From: Amyloporia xantha
Lineage: Eukaryota > Basidiomycota > Agaricomycetes > Polyporales > Adustoporiaceae
NCBI GenBank assembly: GCA_036971615.1
Contig: JAYKKR010000010.1
Coordinates: 124,001-188,000, forward strand
Reading direction: 5' to 3'
Length of the DNA: 64,000 bases
Part shown: positions 1-10,711 of the stretch, piece by piece
Layout: every line of letters starts with the position of its first letter
Position numbering within the stretch: the first letter of the stretch is position 1
Notes under the pieces: model-generated
What the model saw: the letters and a program-made list of their open reading frames with translations, nothing else
What the model was told of the DNA's origin: nothing
Database searches by the model: none
Made by a program: the position numbers and the translations under genes

Positions 1-36
1 TACAGATAGAAAGCAAGAGTGCAGGGAGAGCTAGAT

Positions 37-1804
37 TCAGTCCTTCGCGGCCGCAATTGCGGCAGCCTCCCGTTTCGGCAGCGGGCTCCCTCCAAGGGTC
101 CTGGCAAGTCTCGAGATGGCATCCACCGTAATGACAGGTCGCTTGGCATGTATAGAGCGGGCGTGCGCGGTAGACGTACCCGAGCCGACTGGGGGAGATG
201 AATGCGTGCGAGCGTGATGCGCGTTGTCTCGCGCCAGGCGGTCCGAGTCAGAAATGTGGCCAGGGAAGTTCGACACGGAGGCACTGTGAGGCTGCCGATG
301 CCCTCGTGCAAGTGTCCTCGAGCGCGTGTGAGGCATGTCCGTTGCAGGCTGTGCGGAGAGATGGCTGGGTGCAGACATGGAGGATGGTATTGGTGCATGG
401 ATCGATGCTCCAAGGCCACGCTCGGGGGACCGACTCTCCTCGTTCTGCTTCTCCTCTGCAGACTTGCTGGCAGCAGGAGCATGGATTGATTGCGCTACGC
501 CGCTCTCAAGATCAAGCTCGGGAACGGGTGGCTTGGAAGGAGGTTGGGCTCGAGCAGGCTCCCCATTGGCATGACGAGAATGCCGCTTTGGAGCAGCGGA
601 ATCGAGTGCTGCAGCAGGCTTCTGCGGCAGGGAGGGGTGGAGAGGAAGCTTCGCCGTTTTTGGAGACATGTCCTTGGGTAGCAACACCGGAGCATCAATG
701 GTATTAGGCTTCGCAAGATCAGCCTTGACTTCGTGAGCGTGCAATTGTTCGCTACCACGAGTTTGGCTATCACTCTTGCTAGTTTCTTGTCCCTTCTTAG
801 ATCCGTCACTATGAGGTGTTACTAGCGCAGATCGTTTCCGCTCGTCCTTCGCTGCCTTCGCGGCCGGAGGAGTATCGACAGATACATCGTGATACTTGTC
901 GACGGCGGAATCGTCTGAAGTGACGATGACCGGGGTGCCGGGATCGAGACTAGGTAAAGGCTTCAAAGCGTCCTCCAAAATAGGCGATATGATGCTGGCC
1001 TTGCCGGATTGGCCAGATACATCTGGGCGACTTGCAGAAACTCCCCAATCCGGAAGCTCAGGCAGACTATCGTCGTCGTCACTAGCCCAGTCAAAATGAC
1101 TGCCAGGCGTGTGTGGTCGATCCATGGCGATCGCTCGGACGCGCTCGACAATGGCGTCGATGTTATTCTTGATGTCGAACGATGGTTGTTGGGAAGCAGC
1201 GACTAGGTGGGGAGGGAGGTCTTTGGTGATTTGCACACTAGCTTCTGAACGGAGCTGGCTCAAGCTTGACTCGGACGACAGGGAAGACTTCGACGGAGCT
1301 GAAGATACTGCCTTGCTGTGCGAACGTTTTCGGCGATTGGAAGGGCGAGGAGCGGTGGCACTGGGAGCAGAAGGATTGAGAAGGGGTCGGTGGAACCGAA
1401 TCAGCGCCGTTTGCAGACGCCTTTCGTGAGACCTTGATCTCCGACACCTTCCTGGTAGGCTTTGGTCGACTGGACGGCTTGTTCGGAAGAGGTGCAGAGC
1501 TGGGAGCTGACGCAGGAGTGGGTGTGGCCCCTGCCTTGGGGCCATCCGTGAGGGATTTGTCTTTGCTTTCGTCCTTCAACGGTTTGTGGCCATTCTGGGT
1601 TGACGCCGCACCACCTCTGCCACTATTGCCACCGCGACCGCCACGACCGCTCCTGCCTCCCCGACCACCAGGTCTACCTTTCGGAGCGCCATGAGATGTA
1701 GCACCGGAGTCATTCTTGGCCCATCCTGATCGAGCGGGACCAGACTGGTTATTCCAAGACAGGCTGCCACTGCTGGGTGCCGGGGGAGGGAGAGTAGAGG
1801 CCAT
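37..1804 (-). CDS. Disordered RGG-rich protein, uncharacterised
   Basis: I do not recognise this family. The start at 1804 opens a low-complexity N-terminus with a Gly/Arg run (GRGGRSGRGGRGG) of the RNA-binding RGG type, followed by Ser/Pro/Lys-rich sequence. The reading frame changes across a probable 58-nt intron at about 1361-1418 (weak donor GTCTGC, good branch CTGAT, pyrimidine tract, CCCAG acceptor). The second exon is about 440 residues, also mostly disordered; its one conserved-looking block is a helix (NNIDAIVERVRAIAM) followed by an acidic stretch (SHFDWASDDDDSLPELPDWG). The C-terminus ends in a short basic and Ala-rich helix. RNA or ribonucleoprotein binding is only an inference from RGG composition. 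It is transcribed away from the SmG gene, sharing the 1805-2255 interval. The donor site is the weakest part of the model. Confidence 0.65.
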
Positions 1805-2255
1805 CGGTGAGAGGAATGGCTAATGGCCACGTATATTGTTCAATTTCTGCCATGGACGTAAGAGAGGACATTGAAGCCAGAAAGAATGACTGCTTGGTGT
1901 TTACTCACAGACAGATGGTTACAAATGATGAGTTCGGTGATAGCCAGTATTTGAAAGCGGGACGAGGGAGAGGCGTGCGAGATGCGAGAGGAAAATGATG
2001 AAGAGCACTGGATATGAGGTGAAGGAATATAACTGAGTGAGACAATGCAAAGCGTCAGGAGAGAAGTTGATATTTGGTTGAAGAAGGGAACTGGCGGGAT
2101 GTCGGATGTCCTGCTATGTCTCAGGTGCCGCTTGCACGCAAGCGGAAGACAGCCACGTGCACTCGAGGTCCAAACCGTCCGGGGCAATCACTGCAAAACC
2201 TATTTCATCTCTATTCATCTCCTCGACCGTTACGACCTGATATACCACCGCGGTC
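1805..2255. promoter_or_regulatory. Shared head-to-head promoter interval
   Basis: This 451-bp gene-free interval separates the starts of the RGG protein (leftward) and SmG (rightward). It must carry both promoters. I see no clear TATA box or repeated motif; short open frames inside it have no recognisable similarity. Confidence 0.5.
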
Positions 2256-2621
2256 ATGTCCAAAGCATCCCAACCGGAGCTGAAAAAGGTACATTTGTTA
2301 CCGCTATCATCTAGGTCCATTTTAATTGTGCGCGATATTGACAAACGCCTCTGTCTTAGTTCATGGACAAGAAATTGTTCGTCCATCTCCAAGGCGGTCG
2401 TAAAGTTAGCGGGATCCTTCGAGGCTACGACCTCTTTTTGAACCTTGTTCTGGACGACGCTACGGAGGAATCAACCCCGGCACAAAAACACCCAATTGGC
2501 ACCGTCGTGAGTATGCATATGGTTTTTCACTTACGACTTTCTCAGACAACCTCTTGGCAATCTGTAGGTCATCCGAGGAAACAGCGTAACATCCATGGAG
2601 ACCTTGGAGGCAATACGATGA
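2256..2621 (+). CDS. SMX2: Small nuclear ribonucleoprotein G (SmG)
   Basis: SmG is one of seven Sm proteins forming the ring on U1, U2, U4 and U5 snRNAs in the spliceosome. Three exons (2256-2288, 2360-2506, 2568-2621) give 77 residues, the usual size. The protein begins MSKASQPELKKFMDKKL, which matches the SmG N-terminus. The Sm1 motif has VHLQGGRKVSGILRGYD with the following NLVLDD, and Sm2 has the RNA-binding VVIRGNSV near the end. Introns are 71 and 61 nt with GTACAT/TTAG and GTGAGT/GTAG ends. I chose the start from the conserved MSKA..PELKK. The long leftward gene upstream is divergent; Imp4 follows on the same strand after about 720 bp. Confidence 0.95.
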
Positions 2622-3340
2622 GGCATTATAGCCAATATTGAATGTCTTGTTCTTGTACGCTCTGTATCTGTACATTCTGCTTTTTAGGTGCTGTCGATCG
2701 AATCACACAGGGTCCTGCATATATCTTCCCTGACATGCTACCATCGTCATTTGAAATTGGCCGTTACAACACAACATCTGTTTCCTGTTTGCGATGAACC
2801 TGAGCAGTGCAAGGACCGCGTGCCTATGTGTATTGACACTGGCCCACACCGCCCACTATTCTTGAACATATCGTGAACAAGCGAAAGCCCTGTTGTCATT
2901 TTGACTGGTTAAAGTGTAGTCAATACTCTCGCCCAAGGATTACTTGCTGTCATTGTATTTTTCATGCATGATTCGGGAGGGTTTCGAAGGTGGTTGGCCT
3001 TGCGCTCGTTGTCTCTCACTTTCGCTAATGGCAGAAGTCTATATGGCTTCCTTGAGAGACGAATTGAAATAAATGAAGCGAATACAGTCTACTGCAGTAC
3101 TTATTTTTCCATACAAGATTGCATCAGATTTATTGTGCAGGCTCGAGACTCGACAGCGGACGATAGCCACACACTAGCCTCGACGCTAGCGGTGATTTTT
3201 GAGCGCCAAGTGTCCATTTTGTCTGATAAGTCTGATAAGATAAACCTTGCTAGCGAAATTTTGGATCTACTTATTGCAATCCTTGTTCAGACGCTCGTCC
3301 TTTACCCGTGGTCATTCGTCTTACCTGCAGCTGTTGAATC
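2622..3340. other. Intergenic stretch between SmG and IMP4
   Basis: About 720 bp with no supported gene. An open frame from 2964 to 3347 runs into the IMP4 start but its product has no recognisable motif and does not continue into IMP4, so I treat this as SmG 3' UTR plus the IMP4 promoter and 5' UTR. Confidence 0.5.
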
Positions 3341-3343
3341 ATG
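3341..3343 (+). other. IMP4: 3-nt first coding exon (ATG only) of IMP4
   Basis: ATG is followed at once by GTAAGG, and the 49-nt intron ends in TTTCAG at 3392 directly before ATCCGCCGACAA (IRRQ). No other upstream ATG joins the conserved N-terminus in frame, so the start codon alone forms the coding part of exon 1. Confidence 0.85.
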
Positions 3344-4635
3344 GTAAGGTCGTATTCTCTGTTCTTCGTCCTTGAATAATGGTGTGTTTCAGATCCGCCG
3401 ACAAGTTCGCGAGCGCCGTCAGTATATCTATGCGAAGTCGCTAGAGGCGCAAGAACGGCAAACGTACGAGCGCAAACAGAAGCTCAAGGATGCATTGGCA
3501 AATGGCAAGGCGTTGCCTACGGAACTTAGAAAAGACGCAGAGAATCTGGGCAGAGACCTAGCTTTTGACGAGGCTCAAAGTGGTATGTCAATTCCGCCAA
3601 CTACCTTACTACTGCTTATACGAGATTCGCTTTGTTGCTGTGTCGTAGATCCCACAACACATATTGATAACGAATATTCCATGGCGGGCGTACATGATCC
3701 TAAGATTATTGTGACCACTTCCCGGGACCCAAGCTCTAAACTACAGCAATTTGCGAAAGTAAGTCATGGTCATAACTCGAACGGACGGGATCTGACGGGG
3801 TCTAACTGGTTCCGCTTTGGTGCAAAGGAGATGCGCCTTGTATTCCCTAACTCCCATCGGATTAACCGAGGAAATTACGTTGTGAAGGAGTTGGCCGAGG
3901 CCTGTAGAGCGAACGATGTAACAGATTTGGTTATTCTTCATGAGCACCGGGGCACACCAGGTAAGTGACCGTTTTCCTGAACCAGTACGTGGGAGATCTT
4001 ATATCACATCCAGATGCTATGATCATTTCACATTTTCCTCATGGTCCGACTGTGTTTTTCACCTTGCACAACGTCAACCTCCGCCATGATATCAGCACCT
4101 ACAAGGAGTCTACAGTCTCTGAGCAGTACCCCCATCTCATTTTCGAGAACTTCAGCTCGAAGCTGGGGGAACGCGTAAAAGATGTGCTCAAGTACCTTTT
4201 CCCCGTACCAAAGGAGGATAGCAAGCGGGTCATGACGTTCTCGACTGAAGACGACTTCATCTCATTTCGGTGACCTCCAATCTTGACAGTCCGTCAGTAG
4301 ATGATCTGATCACTGGCATCTCCAGACATCACGTCTTCATGAAAGTTCCACCGAAGCAGATACAACTGGCCGAGGTCGGACCACGCTTCGAGATGAAACG
4401 TGCGGTGCATATCCTAACTACTGGTGATGATACTGATGCAACCTTCACATCCCTCTCAGCATACGAAATTCGACAAGGAACCATCGAGCAAACGGAAGCC
4501 GAACGCGAATGGGTCTTGGCACACTATTCGAGAACGGCCAAAAAGCGATCCCATCTCACGAGTCCCAGCCCTCGTCCTGGGTCGAACACCGAAACGAGAT
4601 CAGAGTCGAACCCTAGAAAAAAGGCACGGCGGTAG
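3341..4635 (+). CDS. IMP4: U3 snoRNP protein Imp4 (Brix domain)
   Basis: Imp4 binds U3 snoRNA and pre-rRNA with Imp3 and Mpp10 in the nucleolar small-subunit processome. Seven exons: 3341-3343, 3393-3582, 3649-3758, 3828-3960, 4014-4269, 4326-4399 and 4460-4635. The first exon is only the start codon, after which [18 protein letters not shown] matches the conserved Imp4 N-terminus. The Brix domain is complete: [20 protein letters not shown], the HEHRGTPD segment, [16 protein letters not shown], the [17 protein letters not shown] block and VGPRFEMK near the end. The C-terminal tail is basic (KKARR) and could help nucleolar targeting. Length, about 300 residues, is usual. All introns are 49-69 nt and GT-AG. 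Utp12, another processome component, lies 2.3 kb downstream on the same strand. Confidence 0.95.
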
Positions 4636-4905
4636 CTACGATTCATCCCCTGTCATTCCCGATTCACGATGATTGCTGTGTCGGCGCGGTTAGGGCTGAG
4701 ATGATCAAGCTCTTCAGTGCCTCACGCCGAGCGCCCCAAACCCGTTCAGATGAGTCTTCGACGGTAGTATTGACCTCAGGCTGGGGTCTCCAAGACCCAC
4801 ACTAGCTGCAATGACTCCAAACGTTTGGTAGGCTCGGGCCGGCTTGTGGCTCGTATGTAGCACTGGGTATATGTACACATAAGATTGTAGCGTCCATATC
4901 CTATC

Positions 4906-6732
4906 TTAGTCCACGAGCAGCGCCTGGTCTACCTCCGCGAAGCCCTCGAAGAACGACGTGAATAAGTCAATAGCGTTTTGGACATCGTGAGAGCCTGCAG
5001 TTTCGCGAATTGAGTGCATGGATAGCATCGGGCACCCTACGTCGACTGTCCGGATGCCCAGCTTGGAGAGTCCTGGTCCGACGGTAGATCCACAGGCCCT
5101 ATGGATAGCGAAAGTCATATGAGACGTGAAAGGCAGTCATATTTGAGTGACGCAGCTACGCACATATCGTTCCGGACTTCGTAGTTCTGCACCTTGCCGC
5201 CCTTCTTTTCGATGAGTTTCTTCACCAGGAAAGTGCCGATCGCGTCGGTAGCATATCTCTGCTTCGCGTTTGTCTTGATCGCCACGCCGCCGTTGATGAC
5301 CGGTGAGTGATTGTCTTCGTATCTGCTCGCGTAATTCGGGTGGAAGGCGTGCGTCATATCGGAGCTGATCAGGAAGGAGCGCGCGATGGTCTGCGCCAGC
5401 GTGGAGGGCGTAGGGGAGAGTCTGTTCAACAGGGAGAGGATGATCGACGATTCCGCTCCGGTGGTGGAGACGGAGCCGACTTCTTCGTGGTTGAAGAGAG
5501 CGATGCAGTTGACGTTGCCTTCGAAGGTGGAGAACGAGGAGCTCGTGGAAAAGTTCGCCATCGCATCGAGAGCGGCGAAGCTACGGGAAGGTTGATCAAC
5601 AGAAAAGAAGGCGGTTCCAGGAACTGCAGCCTACGATGAGAACTGGTTGTCCATGCGAGGACTGAAGACGAATTCATTCTCTAGACCTCCGAGTTGAGAT
5701 GGCTGAGTGTCATAGAGCTGTCTGAGTACCACGGTCAAATTGATTTCACTGTGCCACGGAAAGAAGAGGGAATCGACATACAGCTCGAAGTCATGGATAT
5801 CTTCCGGTGTGACCGAGAGCTCCTGAGACAAGACAGAGATAAGGGCTGCATGATGATAGGTTTTCACGTCGGAGGCGCTAGTGGCGCTGGTAGTTTCTTC
5901 TCCTGTTGCATTAAGCTGTGCTTCAACCATGCCAACGATAGGAACCATTTCAGACTCTTGGTTGAACTTGAAATTGTCGCCAGACGTCCTGTCCACTGAT
6001 AGCCGGCAATGTGTCATACATACTATTCATAGCCGAAGAAGACGTGGGTACGGGTACTTACGGTGGATAGCCAGAGAAGGTATCCGCAATAGAGGCCTGT
6101 CAATTTTAATAAGCTTAGATGTAAAACCGCCGTTCTTCTCCTTCAGGATGATTCTGCCTGCCAGAGAAAGATCTCGGTCGAACCAAGTGTGCCAGAGTCC
6201 TCCACCGTAGGTTTCGACACCGACTTGTAGATAACCCATCTTCAAACGCTTGGAGATAGGCCGCACCTGATGTTTATTTAACCACTTTATACAACGTCGA
6301 AGCAGACTCATGAATCACCCTCAGGTTAGGACTGTCAATGTGTGTAGCAACGATCGATACTCCAGCTCCAGGTTTCCATTTCTGGGGAACGGTAAAAGCC
6401 ACTATACAGCTCTGGTTACTGACAAGAGGTGATTTGAATAATCCAACATCACAAGTAGGCCTAGCCGAATGGCATCGCGCTCACCGAGTGATGTAGAACT
6501 TGTCCCCACCCTTCAAGTCTTTCTCCCATTCATCCTTCTCTTTGATCTGCATCGATCACCAGTCATCAATATATAGCAGCCTCCGTAAATGTGCCACAGA
6601 AGGGATGACCTTGCGAAAGCCGGCTTTCTCAAGACGCAGAGCAGCTGTCTGCACCGCATGGAAAGGCGTTGGAGAGGAGTTGACGAACTGAAGGAGCCTC
6701 GTCGCTGCCTCGGGACCAGATTGCAGCATCAT
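4906..6732 (-). CDS. Aspartyl aminopeptidase, M18 family
   Basis: This metallopeptidase removes N-terminal Asp or Glu from peptides; M18 enzymes (DNPEP, yeast Ape4) use two zinc ions and form tetrahedral dodecamers in cytosol or vacuole. The start at 6732 gives [20 protein letters not shown] and the typical PTPFHAV motif. Later exons carry [19 protein letters not shown] (metal-ligand THIDSP), the [20 protein letters not shown] block (second-metal Asp), LFNHEEVGS (catalytic and metal Glu pair), [12 protein letters not shown] and [15 protein letters not shown] (metal His). About 480 residues, usual for the family, and all ligand motifs are intact. Many short introns break the gene. It is head to head with UTP12 over 204 bp. 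No signal peptide or long propeptide is seen, so a cytosolic DNPEP-type enzyme is likelier than a vacuolar Lap4-type one. Confidence 0.93.
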
Positions 6733-6936
6733 TGCAGGAGGTTACAGCGAGCCTAGCTGGCGAGAGAGCGTGACTTCAAATTGGACAGAAGCACTTGAAT
6801 TCGACGACCCGACGTGGTGGAAATAGCGCCGATCATCAATTTAGCATCCGTGGGAACCCTGAAAAATACTTCGATCATTCTCCTGATTGGCCGCAGTCGT
6901 CCCCGCTCACTATCCTCCATCCAGCGGTCCCCGATA

Positions 6937-9900
6937 ATGGTGCAGAGCTACCTGAGGCACGGGCCCACAGAGGTACGCGACCTCGCATTTGTATCTACGT
7001 TTTATCGATATTTATCTTGATGTAGGCTTTCGGACTGGTATGCAGTTCCTCGTCCAATTCAGTCTACGACGGCAAGCTGGCTTATGTCCCTGCCCTCGAA
7101 GATATCTTGGTTTGGGATGTCAAAAAAGGTCAAATGGTAAGCTGAACTTCTGATTCATACACCGCGCCTTCATTTACGGCATGTAAGCTGGCCATGTGGC
7201 ACGAAACTGGCCATCGAGCGGAAGTAACGTGCATTGTACGCTCCCCGCAGAAGGATTCCTTTGCTGTGGGGTATGCGGACGGATCGATTCGCCTCTGGAG
7301 TGCTTCAGAGGCGTCGGTTATTGCGACATTCAATGGGCATAAGAAGGCAATTACTGCGCTCGTGTTCGACGAGGGCGGAACAAGATTGGCCTCGGGCTCT
7401 CAGGACACGGATTTGATTCTGTGGGATACTGTTGGAGAAGCTGGGCTATTTCGGTAAGCCTTCGTGTCGTGATTATGTTTCTTGTTTTCAATGCAGAACC
7501 AGGCTGCGAGGCCACCGAGATCAGATCACAGCTATACGTTTCATTACGCCGAATTCGTCCGCAGTTCCCTCAACATCAACAGGGACCACACCGACCTATC
7601 TTCTCACTTCATCAAAAGACACTTTCCTCAAACTGTGGGATTTATCCACCCAACATTGTATCCAGACGATCGTAGCCCATCGTTCGGAGATTTGGACCTT
7701 GGATATCGACAGCAAGCACGAACTCGTGTTCACGGGGAGTGGCGAGGGAGAGCTCAAGGGTTGGAAGATTGACCATGAAGCACTGGCCGCAGGATTGCGA
7801 GAGACAGAGTCTGGCGAGGTGCGTAGGGCGCATATATCACCCGGCAGTCAGAGCTGAATACCATTTCCCTTAGGTCACAAAACTAATTCATCCTATCGCT
7901 GCTCTCCCACTCGCCTCACATCACCGCGTATCCCAAATAACCTTCCACCCGTCGAGACCGTATCTGGCTGTGCAGTCGCATGACCGATCGGTGGAACTCT
8001 TCAGAATCCGGACCGAAGACGAGGTGCGGAAAAAGCAGGCGCGCCGGCGCAAGCGCATGAAGGAGAAGAAGGAACAAGGAGCCGCGAAGGGTAAAAGGCC
8101 CAGTCGGTCCCCGACGACGACGACGACGACGACGACAAGCACGCGATGGAGGTCGACCACGAGGACGAGGAGGTGCAACTGGTGGACCTCTTCACGCCTT
8201 ACCTAGTAGTCCGCGCGAGCGGCAAAATCAGGTCCTTCGACTTTGGCGATGAAGAGGCTGGCGCGAAGGCCACGGCGCAGCTGTTCGTCGCAACGTCGAC
8301 AAACGCTCTCGAGGTCTACGGCGTTCCGCCACCTGCGAAGTCCAAAGAGGCGCCTCTGGAGGCGTCGCGCATTTTCTCGGTGGACCTCCCGGGTCATAGG
8401 ACTGATGTCCGGACACTCTGCCTGAGCTCAGATGATATGCTCCTGGCGTCGGGGTCGAATGGTGCGAGTGGCGCATGTCAGTTTGGGCGATGACTTACGT
8501 GACGTCTACTGTTTGGCAGGCTCGCTGAAGATATGGAACATGAAGACTACGGCGTGCATTCGAACGCTGGAGTGCGGGCATGCGATATGTAGCACATTCT
8601 TGCCTGGTGATCGGCAGGTTGGTCCCTACGTTTTTCGCACCCTTTCCGCCAAGTTAACCGGATTTCCTAGATCGCTGTTGGAACCAAGTCGGGAGAAATT
8701 CTGGTATATGACGTCGCATCATCTTCACTTGTGGAGACCATCAAAGCCCACACGGCGACGGTTTGGTCTGTCCACGTCCGTGCAGATGGTCAGGCTCTAG
8801 TCAGCGGCAGTGCCGACAAAGATGTCAAGTTCTGGGAGTTTGAACAGAAACCCGCAGATGGACAGCGATAACGTGCGTTCCTGTCTTGAAGTACTTGCAA
8901 CTGGTAGATTGACGAGAGCTAAGTTCTGCCTTGTCTGTCGCTGCAGCCCCGTAGCGCCAGGCTGTTAACGCTGGTTCATGTCCGAACACTCAAGATGACC
9001 GATGACGTCCTTTCAGTACGGTACAGTCCCAATGGGAAGTTCTTAGCCGTGGCGCTCCTCGATTCAACGGTGAAAGTGTTCTATCAAGACAGCCTCAAAT
9101 TCTTTCTTTCCCTGTACGGTCATAAGGTATTCAATCTGGTCATGCATCTATTGTTCCAAGCCCCCTGACGCCTTTCCACTCCACACAGCTCCCCGGTACT
9201 CTCGATGGACATTTCAGCCGATTCAAAGCTGATCGTGACGTGCTCCGCCGACAAGAATGTCAAGATATGGGGTCTTGATTTTGGAGACTGCCACCGCTCG
9301 ATATTCGCTCACGAAGAGAGTGTCATGCAGGTCGCTTTCGAAAAGCACGACGTGAGAGAGCTGGATGCGAAACCCTCGCACTACTTCTGGACGGTCGGAA
9401 AGGACAGGATGGTGAAGTATTGGGATGGCGACAAAGTGAGTATTATCCCGTATCCAGGTCCAGAGACAAGATTCTGACTTCTGATACCCTTCAAGTTTGA
9501 GAACATCCAGAAGCTGGAGGGCCATCACGGCGAAGTATGGGCGCTCGCCGTAAGCAACACGGGGAAGTTTGTTGTGACTGGTTCTCATGATAAGTCCATC
9601 CGCGTCTGGGAGAAGCTCGACGAGCCTGTGAGCTGGTCGTAATTATGCGCGGTCGTTTGTTAACCTGTGCTCTGGTGTCCAGCTTTTCCTCGAAGAAGAG
9701 CGCGAACGCGAACTCGAGAACATCTATGAATCCGGCATCGCCGAGACTCTCAATCGCACCGACGCGCCCATTGGAAGCGGCGTGGACGACGCAGACCCTA
9801 ACGCCGCTACCGGCGCGGAAGTCACCTCCGTTTCAAAGCAAACAACCGAGACGCTCATGGCGGGCGAAAAAATCATGGAGGCGCTCGAACTCGCCGATGC

Positions 9901-10504
9901 GGAGATAGATGCGTTCCGGGAGTACGAAGAGGCTAAGGTGAAGGGAGGCCTGTCCGAGCAGATTGCGCCGCCGCCTCGGAACCCCGTGCTCGCGGCTTAC
10001 GACGTCGAACCGGAGGAATATGTGTTGAGGGTCGTTGAGAGGATCCCCGGGACGGCGCTCTATGACGCGTTGCTGGTGCTGCCCTTCGGAAAGGTGGTCA
10101 GTCTGATGCATTATCTCAATATGTGGGCACAGAGGGTGAGCGGTTTTCTATATCGATGGTGTCAAACAGCAAGTCTGAACTCATTCCCTTTCTCAAACAA
10201 GGACTGGAACATTATCCTTACGTCCCGTATCATTTTCTTCCTGCTCAAGACACACTATCACCAGATCGTCGCCAACCGCATCATGCGTACGGCACTTATA
10301 CCTTTGCGAAAACATCTCCGCGAGTCGCTGCGTAGACAGAAGGACACCGTCAGCTATAACCTTGCCGCTCTGAAGTACATCAAGCGGCAAAACGACGCAC
10401 AACGGACCGCTGAGTTCTACGAGGAGGAAGGTCTGGACGAAGAAAAGGTCCGCGAGCGCATAGCAGAGGGGAAGAAAAGGAAGCGAGTAACCATCAAGGC
10501 GTAG
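6937..10504 (+). CDS. UTP12: U3 snoRNP WD40 protein Utp12/Dip2 (WDR3)
   Basis: Utp12 is a tandem WD40 protein of the UTP-B subcomplex in the 90S pre-ribosome. The start at 6937 gives [12 protein letters not shown] then [11 protein letters not shown], as in WDR3. Two seven-bladed propellers follow, with blades such as [24 protein letters not shown] and the late [14 protein letters not shown]. The C-terminal Utp12 domain ([13 protein letters not shown], then [17 protein letters not shown]) and a basic tail complete about 930 residues. About a dozen short introns. Two frame breaks lie inside: near 8093-8096 the frame of the basic segment ([13 protein letters not shown]) must shift to reach [14 protein letters not shown], and near 8848-8853 the frame reads a TAA just before the donor at 8873 unless one base is dropped. 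Neither can be explained by a GT-AG intron I could find. Confidence 0.9.
8114..8136 (+). repeat. UTP12: (GAC)n trinucleotide run in UTP12
   Basis: About eight tandem GAC units encode a poly-Asp stretch in the acidic loop of Utp12. They lie about 20 bp downstream of the apparent frame break at 8093-8096, in a basic-to-acidic low-complexity linker where length is poorly constrained. Confidence 0.8.
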
Positions 10505-10711
10505 TCCTTGTCGTGATGAGTTTATATACGCATCTATTGCCTGTTATACATTATGATGCATTTACATGAGGCGAGGGATACATCTCTAGTGTGTTAACGA
10601 TACAGTGCCGAGGCAAGTCCTTTGGTCTAGTCCGGGAGCGTGAGAATCTAGCGCAAAAGTACAATGTCCGTGGTGCCTGCCACTCATCATGTTCCACAAA
10701 TCACAAGCCGT

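Noticed and set aside
2964..3347. 127-codon open frame just upstream of IMP4
   Set aside because: No family motifs, and it ends four bases after the IMP4 start codon; more likely 5' UTR and promoter.
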